A stretch of DNA of 11,505 nt, from the NCBI GenBank assembly GCA_020440935.1, contig JAGRNC010000044.1, forward strand, positions 1 through 11,505, written 5' to 3'. Source of the DNA: Leptospiraceae bacterium (lineage in GTDB: Bacteria > Spirochaetota > Leptospiria > Leptospirales > Leptonemataceae). A program made the position numbers and the translations under genes. The stretch's first letter is position 1. Each line of letters opens with the position of its first letter. The notes below the pieces were generated by a model. It was not told where the DNA came from. It searched no databases and worked only from the letters and a program-made list of their open reading frames with translations. Shown here piece by piece: positions 5,658-11,505 of the stretch.

Positions 5658-6861
5658 ACCCATTCCCGTAAATCATGCGAAGGAAGGGCATTTTGTATTC
5701 GAATTAAATGACGAAACGCTGCTTCAGACAGCGCTAAAACACCTGAAAGGGCCCATTCAAACCCGTTTATCGGCGATTCGTTCGGCTCCGGTTTCTGTAG
5801 AATTTCGTCTGGCAGTAGCGGATAACCGCGATAACGCCTGGATTCGCCCCCAGCTAAACCTGGATCATTTCTGCGAAGGCCGCGCCAATCGGATCGCCCT
5901 CATGGCTGCGCGAAACATATTGCAGCATTCAGGCAAAGTGAATCCACTTTACATCTATGGTGACACCGGAACCGGCAAATCTCATTTGTTAAACGCTATC
6001 GCATCGGCTTACTGCGATGCGAACCCTTCGGGACGTTACACCTTGATTCGAATCGACGAGTTTCGGATCCATTTCTCCGAGGCGCTTCAGAAACGACGCA
6101 ATCTAAGTTTGAAGAACCGGTATCGCAGCGGCGATATGCTCTTCATAGAAGACCTACATTCCATCGTCGGCGCTTCGCCCAATATCGTTGATGAGCTGTA
6201 CTTCATATTCAATACCTACTACGAGTCCGGGCGACAGATTGTTGTAAGCTCAGATGTTCCGGTAAAAGAACTGGCCATTACCAGTCGATGGCTCAGCCGA
6301 TTCCTTTCCGGCCTCCAAGTGAAAATGGATCTTCCCGATGCAGACTTGCGAAAGAAGATCCTTCGTCAAAAACTCATTGATGCAGGCCTGAATCCTGGAC
6401 CCGATGTAATTCATAAAATTCTGAGCAGACTTCAGGGAAATGCCCGGGACATTGAATCTGCCGTCAGTAGATTGTTTTTTCTATCCAATAGTGGAATTGA
6501 TCTTTCCGATCAGGAGATGGTGGAGCAGCAGCTGGAGGAATTTCTTTCCCCTGGTTTAAGCGGACCGATCAATCCGGACCTGATCCTCGACACCGTATGC
6601 CGCATCTGTCGTGTGGAGCCCGCCGAACTCCTGGGAAATTCCAGAAAGATGGAAATCGCACTTCCGCGACATCTGGCCATGTATCTGGCCGTGCATTATT
6701 CAGATCTCAATAAATCCGCCGTTGCACGCTATTTCAAACGCACGGATCATTCCACGGTCATCCATGCCGAGAAAAAGATTCAGATGAAACTGGAAAGGGA
6801 GCCGTCATTCCAGCATCTGTTTCAGCAGGTAACGGACCATCTGGGGATAAACCGTGCATAA
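5572..6861 (+). CDS. dnaA: Chromosomal replication initiator protein DnaA (divergent, TTG start)
   Basis: DnaA is the AAA+ ATPase that melts the origin and loads the replicative helicase. The 429-residue protein has domain I at about 1-80, almost no domain II linker, the AAA+ domain from about 95 to 325, and DNA-binding domain IV from about 335. Motifs are Walker A GDTGTGKS (130-137), Walker B MLFIEDLH (189-196), sensor I VVSSD (224-228), a presumed Arg finger in LSRFLSGL (Arg243), sensor II GNARDIESAVSR (Arg292), and TDHSTVIHA (391-399) in the DNA-binding helix-turn-helix. Several positions depart from the family norm: Walker B has Glu-Asp instead of Asp-Asp, and FKR replaces the usual FGG/FGR before DHSTV. 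The TTG is forced, because TAA lies two codons upstream in frame and no other start occurs before the conserved core; GGAG precedes it by about 8 nt. Confidence 0.96.
   Translation: MEDAWSQTKKELQKATVDSQVRSCLLSLKPIPVNHAKEGHFVFELNDETLLQTALKHLKGPIQTRLSAIRSAPVSVEFRLAVADNRDNAWIRPQLNLDHFCEGRANRIALMAARNILQHSGKVNPLYIYGDTGTGKSHLLNAIASAYCDANPSGRYTLIRIDEFRIHFSEALQKRRNLSLKNRYRSGDMLFIEDLHSIVGASPNIVDELYFIFNTYYESGRQIVVSSDVPVKELAITSRWLSRFLSGLQVKMDLPDADLRKKILRQKLIDAGLNPGPDVIHKILSRLQGNARDIESAVSRLFFLSNSGIDLSDQEMVEQQLEEFLSPGLSGPINPDLILDTVCRICRVEPAELLGNSRKMEIALPRHLAMYLAVHYSDLNKSAVARYFKRTDHSTVIHAEKKIQMKLEREPSFQHLFQQVTDHLGINRA
5619..5627 (-). promoter_or_regulatory. Weak DnaA-box-like 9-mer inside dnaA
   Basis: TGTGGACAG matches the strict box TGTGGATAA at 7 of 9 positions and lies in the first codons of dnaA. 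It is a single degenerate match in coding DNA and could be chance, but it would fit local autoregulation. Confidence 0.2.
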
Positions 6862-6870
6862 TTCGCACGG
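6852..6870. repeat. Inverted repeat spanning the dnaA stop codon
   Basis: CCGTGC and GCACGG form a perfect 6-bp stem around a 7-base loop that contains the dnaA TAA. No T-run follows, so it is not a standard factor-independent terminator. It could protect or pause the dnaA transcript end, or mark the boundary of the origin region. Confidence 0.45.
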
Positions 6871-7014
6871 ACAATGTGAAGAAAGCCTCCGAGTTGTGAA
6901 TTCTATGCCTGCCCGCAGATCAATGCGACGCGAATAGGCCGGGCAAAAATCGGTTTAGGGACTTTTTACAACTTGAATTCCTGCTTTCTTTCACAGAAAA
7001 GTTCGCGAATTATG

Positions 7015-7037
7015 TCCCGGATTGGCCGTGGCCGGGA
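7015..7037. repeat. Inverted repeat in the dnaA-dnaN spacer
   Basis: TCCCGG at 7015-7020 pairs with CCGGGA at 7032-7037, and GGCC occurs twice inside the loop, so alternative hairpins are possible. No T-run follows. It sits between the third and fourth DnaA-box-like motifs. Confidence 0.4.
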
Positions 7038-7048
7038 AAGAATGGTCG

Positions 7049-7057
7049 TTTTTCACA
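7049..7057 (+). promoter_or_regulatory. DnaA box (TTTTTCACA), relaxed consensus match
   Basis: TTTTTCACA satisfies the relaxed DnaA-box consensus TTWTNCACA at all nine positions (7/9 against strict TTATCCACA). A second degenerate copy, ATTTCCACG, abuts it at 7057-7065, followed by GGGACC and then A/T-rich DNA. It is the best single DnaA-binding candidate in the window. Confidence 0.45.
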
Positions 7058-7082
7058 TTTCCACGGGACCAATAAAGTACAG

Positions 7083-7113
7083 CAGTACAAATACAAATAC
7101 TTAGAGAGTACTG
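7083..7113 (+). promoter_or_regulatory. Inverted repeat immediately upstream of the dnaN start
   Basis: CAGTAC (7083-7088) and GTACTG (7108-7113) form a perfect 6-bp stem with a 19-base A-rich loop, ending 2 bases before the dnaN ATG. The only purine-rich ribosome-binding candidate, AGAGAG at 7103-7108, lies at the 3' side of the loop. In mRNA this could influence dnaN translation; at DNA level it overlaps the A/T-rich part of the presumed origin. Confidence 0.35.
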
Positions 7114-7115
7114 AA

Positions 7116-8231
7116 ATGAAGATTAATGTCGAGAAAGCCGGCTTCCAGAAGGCCATATCCAGAATCGAAGGTATCATTTCCGTCAGGGAAATCCGCTCGG
7201 TGATATCGAGTATCCTGATCGAAGCGGACCAGGAAAGCATAACTCTTACAGCAACCGATCTGGACATGACTATGAAAACAACTCTGCCAGCAAAGGTAGA
7301 GCGAAAGGGTTCGATCACAGCACCTGCAAAGAAGTTGAGTCAGATTATTAAAGAATTCAGATTCGAAAGCGTGGAGCTGGACGCTGATGCAGAGAATCAC
7401 ATTGCGATTCGCGACGGATCCGGAAAGGCAAAGACGGAGATTTCACTGATGGGCGCTCCCTCGGATGAATTCATGCTTCCAAGCCCCATCAAAGAAAGCA
7501 ATTTTAAACAGTTTCCTCCTGCCGTTGTAGCTGAGATGATTCGCCGCACTTCTTATGCAATCGCCGAAGAGGATGCCAGATATGTCTTTAATGGTCTGTA
7601 CATGGAAAGCGAAGGCGATCAGGCAGTATTTGTTGGTACAGATGGAAGAAGACTGGCTCGTATTGCACGGAACTTTCCGGACAGTCTCCCTGTAGACAAG
7701 GGCGTAGTTGTACCGGTTAAAGCAATTCGCGAATTAACACGTCTTATAGGATCCGTTAGCGAAGGTTTCGTAGGATACGACAAAGAAGAAAGCCGTCTCT
7801 ATTTCAAACTCGGCGAAGTGGAACTAATCACTCGACTCATTGATGGTAATTTTCCGGACTATAGACAGGTAATCCCGCGAAAGCTCGATCACGAAGTAAA
7901 GCTGAACCGAGAAGCTCTACGTTTGTCCCTTCGTCAGGCTGCGGTGTTGGCCGCGGAACCTTCCAGACAGGTAAGATTGGAGTTTACTCCCGGCGTTTTA
8001 GTGGTCAGCTCTTCGACGCCCGATCTGGGTAATGTCAGCGATCCACTTTCCTGCGAATACCAGGGAGAAGAAGTTACTATCGCCTTTAATTCCAACTATT
8101 TACTGGATGTACTGGGAGTACTCGCTTCGGAAGAAATCATCATGGGATTTTCCACAGCCAGCGCTCCCACAGTAATCAAGGATCCGGATGACGGCGAATT
8201 CGTGGCAGTTGTAATGCCTATGAAGCTTTGA
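7116..8231 (+). CDS. dnaN: DNA polymerase III subunit beta (sliding clamp)
   Basis: DnaN forms a ring-shaped dimer that clamps DNA polymerase III and many repair proteins to DNA. The 371-residue product has the usual clamp length and three-domain pattern. It opens with MKINVEKAGFQKAISRIEGI, contains ATDLDMTMKTTLPA, shows GTDGRRLARI in the middle domain, and carries LIDGNFPDYRQVIP near the domain 2/3 boundary. It ends in VVMPMKL, the conserved partner-binding C-terminus (commonly MPMRL). The ATG has only a weak AGAGAG about 8 nt upstream. It lies 254 bp after dnaA and 27 bp before recF in the classic dnaA-dnaN-recF order. The long spacer suggests its own promoter, and recF is probably co-transcribed with it. 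Confidence 0.98.
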   Translation: MKINVEKAGFQKAISRIEGIISVREIRSVISSILIEADQESITLTATDLDMTMKTTLPAKVERKGSITAPAKKLSQIIKEFRFESVELDADAENHIAIRDGSGKAKTEISLMGAPSDEFMLPSPIKESNFKQFPPAVVAEMIRRTSYAIAEEDARYVFNGLYMESEGDQAVFVGTDGRRLARIARNFPDSLPVDKGVVVPVKAIRELTRLIGSVSEGFVGYDKEESRLYFKLGEVELITRLIDGNFPDYRQVIPRKLDHEVKLNREALRLSLRQAAVLAAEPSRQVRLEFTPGVLVVSSSTPDLGNVSDPLSCEYQGEEVTIAFNSNYLLDVLGVLASEEIIMGFSTASAPTVIKDPDDGEFVAVVMPMKL

Positions 8232-8258
8232 TTCCCAACCTTATGGCGGGCGCTTCGC

Positions 8259-9362
8259 GTGTTCTTGCGAAAACTACAGCTCCAGCATTATAGAAATTAC
8301 GCTCACCTGGAGCTGCAGTTTCCCGATCGTTTAACCTTTTTGGTGGGAGAAAACGGTTCGGGTAAGACGAATGTGCTCGAGGCCATCTCTATACTGTCGC
8401 AGGGAAAGTCATTCCGTGGAGCTCCTGATCCGGAATTGGTGCAGCAGGGCCAGTCCTCTTTTTATCTCAGCTGCCAGTATGAATGGGATGGCGCAGAGCA
8501 TTCTCTGGAGATGGGGGTGCAGCTGGAAGGCAGACTTCAGAGACGAATTAAGAAGGACGGCAAAGTCCTTGCTTCTCGCAGCGCGCTCATTGGAAATCTA
8601 GTGTCGGTAGTCTTCAGCCCGGATGATCTAGAAATAGTACAGGGAGGCCCAACCAGCCGACGCAGATTCCTGGACGCATTGTTGAGCCACCGAGATCCCG
8701 CCTACCTGCAAAATCTTCTGCAGTATAACAGACTCATCAGGCAACGTAATGCCACATTGAAGAGTATTCGCACCAATCGTGCCCGACTGAGCGACCTCGA
8801 CGCATGGGATTCGATGTTGGTGAATCTGGGAACCGAGATTACTCGTAAGCGACGTCAGTTCTTGCAGGAATATGAACCGATATTGAATCAGTCCATCGAT
8901 CAGATTTCCGGCGGTAAGGATCGAATAAAAGTTTCTCTATTTCCGGGCGAAGCCAGACCCGAAGAGTTCAAACGAGCCTTGATGGATCGTCGAATGCGTG
9001 ACGTTGCTACCGGGGCTTCCAGCTTTGGACCCCATCGAGATCGACTTTTATTCATCTGTCAGGATGGAAGCGAACGAGATATTCAATTTCGTTTCAGCCA
9101 GGGCCAGAAACGTAGCCTGGTGCTTGCCCTTCGCGTGGGACAGTTCTATTATTTAAAGCAGTACCTGGGCCGTTCACCAATTCTGCTCATTGACGACGTT
9201 ATTCGAGAACTGGATTACAAGCGAAGGGATTATTTCGTAGATCTATTGCATCGGTGCGGACAGGCATTTTTTACGACGCCCGATCTGGATGGACTGCAGG
9301 AAGCAGTGGAAACTACCGGAGCCCGAATCATTCAGGTTCCGACATTGCAGCGCAATGCTTAA
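8259..9362 (+). CDS. recF: DNA replication and repair protein RecF
   Basis: RecF is an SMC-like ATPase that, with RecO and RecR, helps load RecA at single-strand gaps and stalled forks. The 367-residue protein begins LRKLQLQHYRNY, typical of RecF. It has Walker A GENGSGKT (30-37), the FSPDDLEIVQGGPTSRRRFLD block (119-139), an ABC signature in FSQGQKRSLVLALR (279-292), and Walker B ILLIDDVIRELD (308-319). Length is normal. The GTG at 8259 is assigned from the frame; a TTG two codons later (8265) would also leave the first conserved strand intact. The ribosome-binding site is poor for both. An out-of-frame ATG at 8243 is not used. It follows dnaN by 27 bp. Confidence 0.97.
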   Translation: MFLRKLQLQHYRNYAHLELQFPDRLTFLVGENGSGKTNVLEAISILSQGKSFRGAPDPELVQQGQSSFYLSCQYEWDGAEHSLEMGVQLEGRLQRRIKKDGKVLASRSALIGNLVSVVFSPDDLEIVQGGPTSRRRFLDALLSHRDPAYLQNLLQYNRLIRQRNATLKSIRTNRARLSDLDAWDSMLVNLGTEITRKRRQFLQEYEPILNQSIDQISGGKDRIKVSLFPGEARPEEFKRALMDRRMRDVATGASSFGPHRDRLLFICQDGSERDIQFRFSQGQKRSLVLALRVGQFYYLKQYLGRSPILLIDDVIRELDYKRRDYFVDLLHRCGQAFFTTPDLDGLQEAVETTGARIIQVPTLQRNA

Positions 9363-9397
9363 TTCGGGACCGCCAGAACCCCTAAACTAGTAGAGCT

Positions 9398-9787
9398 ATG
9401 AAAGATAAGAACTCTCAGGACGCCGCCGATTCTGGCTGGAATCCATGGCCCGAACAGGACCGGCGCGCATTGCCGGCCCATTCCACAGAATCTATTTCAG
9501 GACTGGAGCAATCCTTTCGGCAGCGAATGGAGCATTTGATCGGCATTTCTGCCACCGAAAGCGCCTTCCATCGCATCCAGGAATCCTGGCAGCAATTCAC
9601 TGGCTTATTAGCAATGCATTGCTCCCCTCAAGAGATTAAAGACGACAGACTGGTGGTTTATGTCGCGGAAAGCGTTTATGCCCAGGAACTACAGTTACAC
9701 AGCCGGCAGATTCTCAAATCTATAGAAAAAACCCTGGGCATTTCTCTGAAGGGGATACAGATTCGAAGGAATGCCTACCGAAAATAA
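9398..9787 (+). CDS. DUF721 / DciA-like protein
   Basis: The 129-residue product has a polar N-terminus (1-40) and a C-terminal DUF721 core. The core runs from Trp64 (ESWQQFTGLLAMHCSPQEI), through DDRLVVYVAESVYAQELQLHSRQIL, to KTLGISLKGIQIRR. DciA-type members of this family act in loading or handling the DnaB helicase in bacteria lacking DnaC/DnaI; others are uncharacterised. Position supports a replication role: it is fourth in a dnaA-dnaN-recF run, 35 bp after recF. The match is to the family's overall hydrophobic pattern rather than to catalytic residues. ATG with a weak AGAG upstream. I am confident of the family and less so that it is a true DciA orthologue. Confidence 0.82.
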   Translation: MKDKNSQDAADSGWNPWPEQDRRALPAHSTESISGLEQSFRQRMEHLIGISATESAFHRIQESWQQFTGLLAMHCSPQEIKDDRLVVYVAESVYAQELQLHSRQILKSIEKTLGISLKGIQIRRNAYRK

Positions 9788-9796
9788 GGAAAAGCC

Positions 9797-10156
9797 ATGC
9801 TAACCCTTGTTGCCGTGGCCGGACTTTGTCTGGCAGTTATTGTTTTTCTGAATATGCTTTCGCCCACTGCATTGCAGCCGGCCGGGGGAAGTCTGCGAAA
9901 GAAGACTTCCATGAGCGAAAAGCCACCCCGACTCAATGCAAAAAAAGTGCTTCAGATGGATCCAGGTCCGGATCGGCCCAGGATTTGTCCCGTTTGCGGC
10001 ACTCTTTTGTCCCAGACCGACTATTTGTTTGCGGCGCTTGAACCGGAGCCAAAGACGGAACGAAAAAGACAGGCCCATATCTATGGTTGTCCCTATTGTC
10101 TCGACTCGGATGGAGTCGTACGCACCGGGAAGAAAGTCACAGAAATCGAACCTTGA
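9797..10156 (+). CDS. Small membrane-anchored protein with a CxxC/CxxC zinc-ribbon-like motif
   Basis: I do not recognise this 119-residue protein as a named family. An N-terminal hydrophobic helix (about 2-22, no lipobox) looks like a membrane anchor or uncleaved signal. A basic, Pro-rich linker (about 30-62) leads to a C-terminal module with two Cys pairs, Cys64-Pro-Val-Cys67 (ICPVCGTLL) and Cys98-Pro-Tyr-Cys101 (YGCPYC). These are spaced like a zinc ribbon, with about 30 residues between knuckles. The ATG has AAGGA about 7 nt upstream, and the gene begins 9 bp after the DUF721 gene, so it is probably in that operon. The stop is 1 bp from the stop of the convergent permease gene. Metal binding is inferred from the Cys pattern. 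Confidence 0.7.
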   Translation: MLTLVAVAGLCLAVIVFLNMLSPTALQPAGGSLRKKTSMSEKPPRLNAKKVLQMDPGPDRPRICPVCGTLLSQTDYLFAALEPEPKTERKRQAHIYGCPYCLDSDGVVRTGKKVTEIEP

Positions 10157-10157
10157 A

Positions 10158-11051
10158 TCAAAGAGCTCGAATTAAGACCGACAGACCTGCAAGTACCTGA
10201 ACGATAGCAAAGCCCCGCTTCAAATGTAAACCTTTGATGGAGTTCTTAAGTAGCGCTCCGCCGAAACCTCCCGCCAGCGCGCCTATGGCAAACGGGATTG
10301 CAAACGGCAGGTAGTAATGCCCAAGAAATGGTTCCGGAATCGAAACGGTGTTCGGCTGTAGCGCATAAAGTACGCTGCCGTAGAAAGCGCTAAAGACGAT
10401 GCAGAAGCTGGAGGTGGCCACGGCTTCGGAAGGGTTGGCATTGGGTAAGAACCACAAGAATAGCGGAACCAGGACAACCCCACCTCCCAGGCCAGTAATC
10501 GCCGATAGAATTCCGACGAACAATCCGGACACCGCAAACAAGATCAGGTAACGACGATCGGGAACCCGACGGCCAGAAGTAGAGTTCTCCATCGGTTGCG
10601 GCGGCAAATCGGCCACCGAATCGCTCTGGTCTGGATTGGGGCCATTCTCCGGGGAATCTTGCGAACTTTTGCGAAAAAAACCGGCAAGCCCTGTTAGTAT
10701 TACTATGACTGCGAAAATGAGCGCGAGTTGTTGGAAATCCAGCATCTGGCTCAAGGTGACTCCAAGGTACGACCCTGGCAAACTGAAGGCGCTGACAATT
10801 AGTCCAGGAATGAAATGGATCCGCCTGCTTAGTACGTTGGAGGCCGAAGCAGAAACGGAAAGGAGCAGAGCGGTGAGAAGGGAAATGGCAATGGCGGTAT
10901 GGGCCAATCCTTCTCCCTTCCATCCGGAAAGGCTGCCCATAAAAATCAGAAAAGGAACAGTCAACGTACCGCCACCTATCCCAAATGCACCAGAAAGCAT
11001 AGCAATCAGGGCGGCAGCAGCCAGCAATATACAGAATTCGGTTGTAATCAT
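10158..11051 (-). CDS. TauE/SafE family transmembrane permease (probable anion exporter)
   Basis: The product is a polytopic membrane protein with the duplicated organisation of the TauE/SafE (formerly DUF81) family. The first half carries SGAFGIGGGTLTVPFL and the second the equivalent TGLGGGVVLVPLFLWF, each in a bundle of hydrophobic helices. The halves are joined by a hydrophilic, Pro/Asp/Ser-rich linker of about 40 residues. Some members export sulfite, sulfoacetate or other organosulfur anions; substrate cannot be told from sequence. I chose ATG 11051 (297 residues). The frame extends to GTG 11093, adding 14 residues with no visible ribosome-binding site and leaving only 28 bp to the divergent gene, while ATG leaves room for promoters. 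A TACTAT -10-like element lies at 11072-11067. It converges on the Zn-ribbon gene with a 1-bp gap. Confidence 0.87.
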   Translation of the reverse strand: MITTEFCILLAAAALIAMLSGAFGIGGGTLTVPFLIFMGSLSGWKGEGLAHTAIAISLLTALLLSVSASASNVLSRRIHFIPGLIVSAFSLPGSYLGVTLSQMLDFQQLALIFAVIVILTGLAGFFRKSSQDSPENGPNPDQSDSVADLPPQPMENSTSGRRVPDRRYLILFAVSGLFVGILSAITGLGGGVVLVPLFLWFLPNANPSEAVATSSFCIVFSAFYGSVLYALQPNTVSIPEPFLGHYYLPFAIPFAIGALAGGFGGALLKNSIKGLHLKRGFAIVQVLAGLSVLIRAL

Positions 11052-11121
11052 TGGCTTATTCGTCAAATAGTAAAACACGGTCTTCCATACCACGATAAAA
11101 AGAACAGGTAACAGAAAGGAA

Positions 11122-11505
11122 ATGAAAGCATATCAGGATCTAGACCCCGCTAACGGAAGAAAAGTTAAGGATCTTCTAAAAAGTCTACTGCTGAACCTGG
11201 AAACAAAGAAGTCCACCCGTAGAGATACCAAGCTAATCCCCGATGAAGAAATGATTCATCAGGCCCTGGCGCATCCAGAACGTGGCGATGTTGAGGTCAT
11301 TCTGGTAGATCTGGGCCATGAGCAGCAGCTGTTTCTGGGAAACCGCCGAGACCAGGAGAATCCATTCGCTGTAATGCGCGTCTCGGAAATGCGGGATTTT
11401 CCTGGCCGTCGGTTACTCGATGCCGAGCAATCCACGCAAAAGGCAGATGCTGTAGCCTTGTTTCTTATTACGGTTCAGGACCGAGAGCTGCTGCGCACCG
11501 AGAGA
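11122..11505 (+). CDS. Unrecognised protein, 5' part only
   Basis: The frame opens at ATG 11122 and stays open for 128 codons to the window edge, so the C-terminus is missing. The visible part is soluble in character and rich in charged residues. It starts MKAYQDLDPANGRKVKDLLK, contains GDVEVILVDLGHEQQLFLGN (possible beta-strand/turn), and continues with FPGRRLLDAEQ and AVALFLITVQDRELL. I recognise no domain. A GAAAGGA element lies directly before the ATG with unusually short spacing (about 1-2 nt). A second in-frame ATG at 11251 follows GATGAAGAA. It diverges from the permease gene across about 70 bp that should hold both promoters, with no clear -35/-10 pair. Confidence 0.6.
   Translation, partial: MKAYQDLDPANGRKVKDLLKSLLLNLETKKSTRRDTKLIPDEEMIHQALAHPERGDVEVILVDLGHEQQLFLGNRRDQENPFAVMRVSEMRDFPGRRLLDAEQSTQKADAVALFLITVQDRELLRTER

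Larger units (their letters stand above)
6862..7115. other. Candidate replication origin (oriC) in the dnaA-dnaN spacer
   Basis: This 254-bp gene-free stretch has the parts expected of an origin. Four TGTGAA/TTCACA cores occur at 6875-6880 and 6895-6900 (forward) and at 6990-6995 and 7052-7057 (reverse). Extended to 9-mers, they match the relaxed DnaA box TTWTNCACA with 1, 2, 1 and 0 mismatches respectively. The last box is followed by a G+C patch (7061-7070), then by an A/T-rich tract to 7107 where TAC occurs at 7086, 7092 and 7098. Strand polarity also flips next to this region: all genes left of it from rpmH are minus, and all genes right of it to 10156 are plus. No strict TTATCCACA is present, so the call rests on degenerate motifs and position. 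Confidence 0.5.

Noticed and set aside
6852..6870. Factor-independent terminator for dnaA
   Set aside because: The stem is perfect but no T-run follows, so it is listed only as an inverted repeat.
7047..7082. dnaN promoter TTTTCA-17-TAAAGT
   Set aside because: Matches only 4/6 at both hexamers and coincides with the DnaA-box and unwinding-element candidates, so it cannot be separated from origin sequence.
10390..10923. 177-codon minus-strand frame inside the permease gene
   Set aside because: It is a different frame of the same strand as the TauE/SafE gene, with no membrane pattern or domain.
1..11505. tRNA, rRNA, CRISPR array, insertion sequence, toxin-antitoxin or defence genes
   Set aside because: I looked for cloverleaf-like repeats, regularly spaced direct repeats, transposase motifs and paired small genes and saw none; the genes are core housekeeping functions.

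Overview
This window is a bacterial chromosomal replication-origin neighbourhood. It is built around a divergent gene pair, rpmH on the minus strand and dnaA on the plus strand. Housekeeping genes run outward from that point. The layout is mnmE < jag/khpB < yidC < yidD < rnpA < rpmH | dnaA > dnaN > recF > dciA-like (DUF721) > small Zn-ribbon gene. YidC carries a large periplasmic domain and no lipobox, so the cell is probably diderm. The combination of jag, a DUF721 gene directly after recF, a strongly divergent DnaA and roughly balanced G+C most resembles spirochaetes of the Leptospirales type. That assignment is inferred from gene order and protein character only; a deltaproteobacterial-like lineage cannot be excluded.

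Left part (1-5288): a four-helix membrane protein of unknown function on the plus strand runs tail-to-tail into mnmE, and the two coding ends overlap by 54 bases. The tightly packed minus-strand operon follows, with gaps of 1-35 nt. It covers ribosomal protein L34, RNase P protein, the YidD and YidC membrane-insertion factors, the KH/R3H RNA-binding protein Jag, and the tRNA-modifying GTPase MnmE. rpmH, mnmE's conserved N-terminus and the likely yidD start had to be worked out by hand. mnmE appears to start at AUC behind a perfect GGAGG.

Centre (5289-7115): a 283-bp gene-free stretch separates rpmH and dnaA. It holds a perfect GC palindrome, a possible dnaA promoter, a DnaA-box-like site, and a short ATG-started reading frame with a good ribosome-binding site that overlaps the TTG start of dnaA. 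The 254-bp dnaA-dnaN spacer is the best oriC candidate. It contains four DnaA-box-like motifs in a two-forward/two-reverse arrangement, one of them a full match to the relaxed TTWTNCACA consensus. A short G+C patch and an A/T-rich stretch with TAC triplets every 6 bp follow, resembling the DnaA-trio layout of bacterial unwinding elements.

Right part (7116-11505): dnaN, recF, the dciA-like gene and the membrane-anchored CxxC/CxxC protein form a co-directional group of replication genes. gyrB, which often follows in related gene orders, is absent. The group instead meets a TauE/SafE-type permease gene tail-to-tail with a 1-bp gap. A divergent, unrecognised gene starts at 11122 and runs off the window. 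No tRNA, rRNA, CRISPR array, insertion sequence or integrase was seen. The window looks like core chromosome rather than an accessory island, and I found no evidence for a new multi-gene system. The most interesting signals are regulatory and translational.
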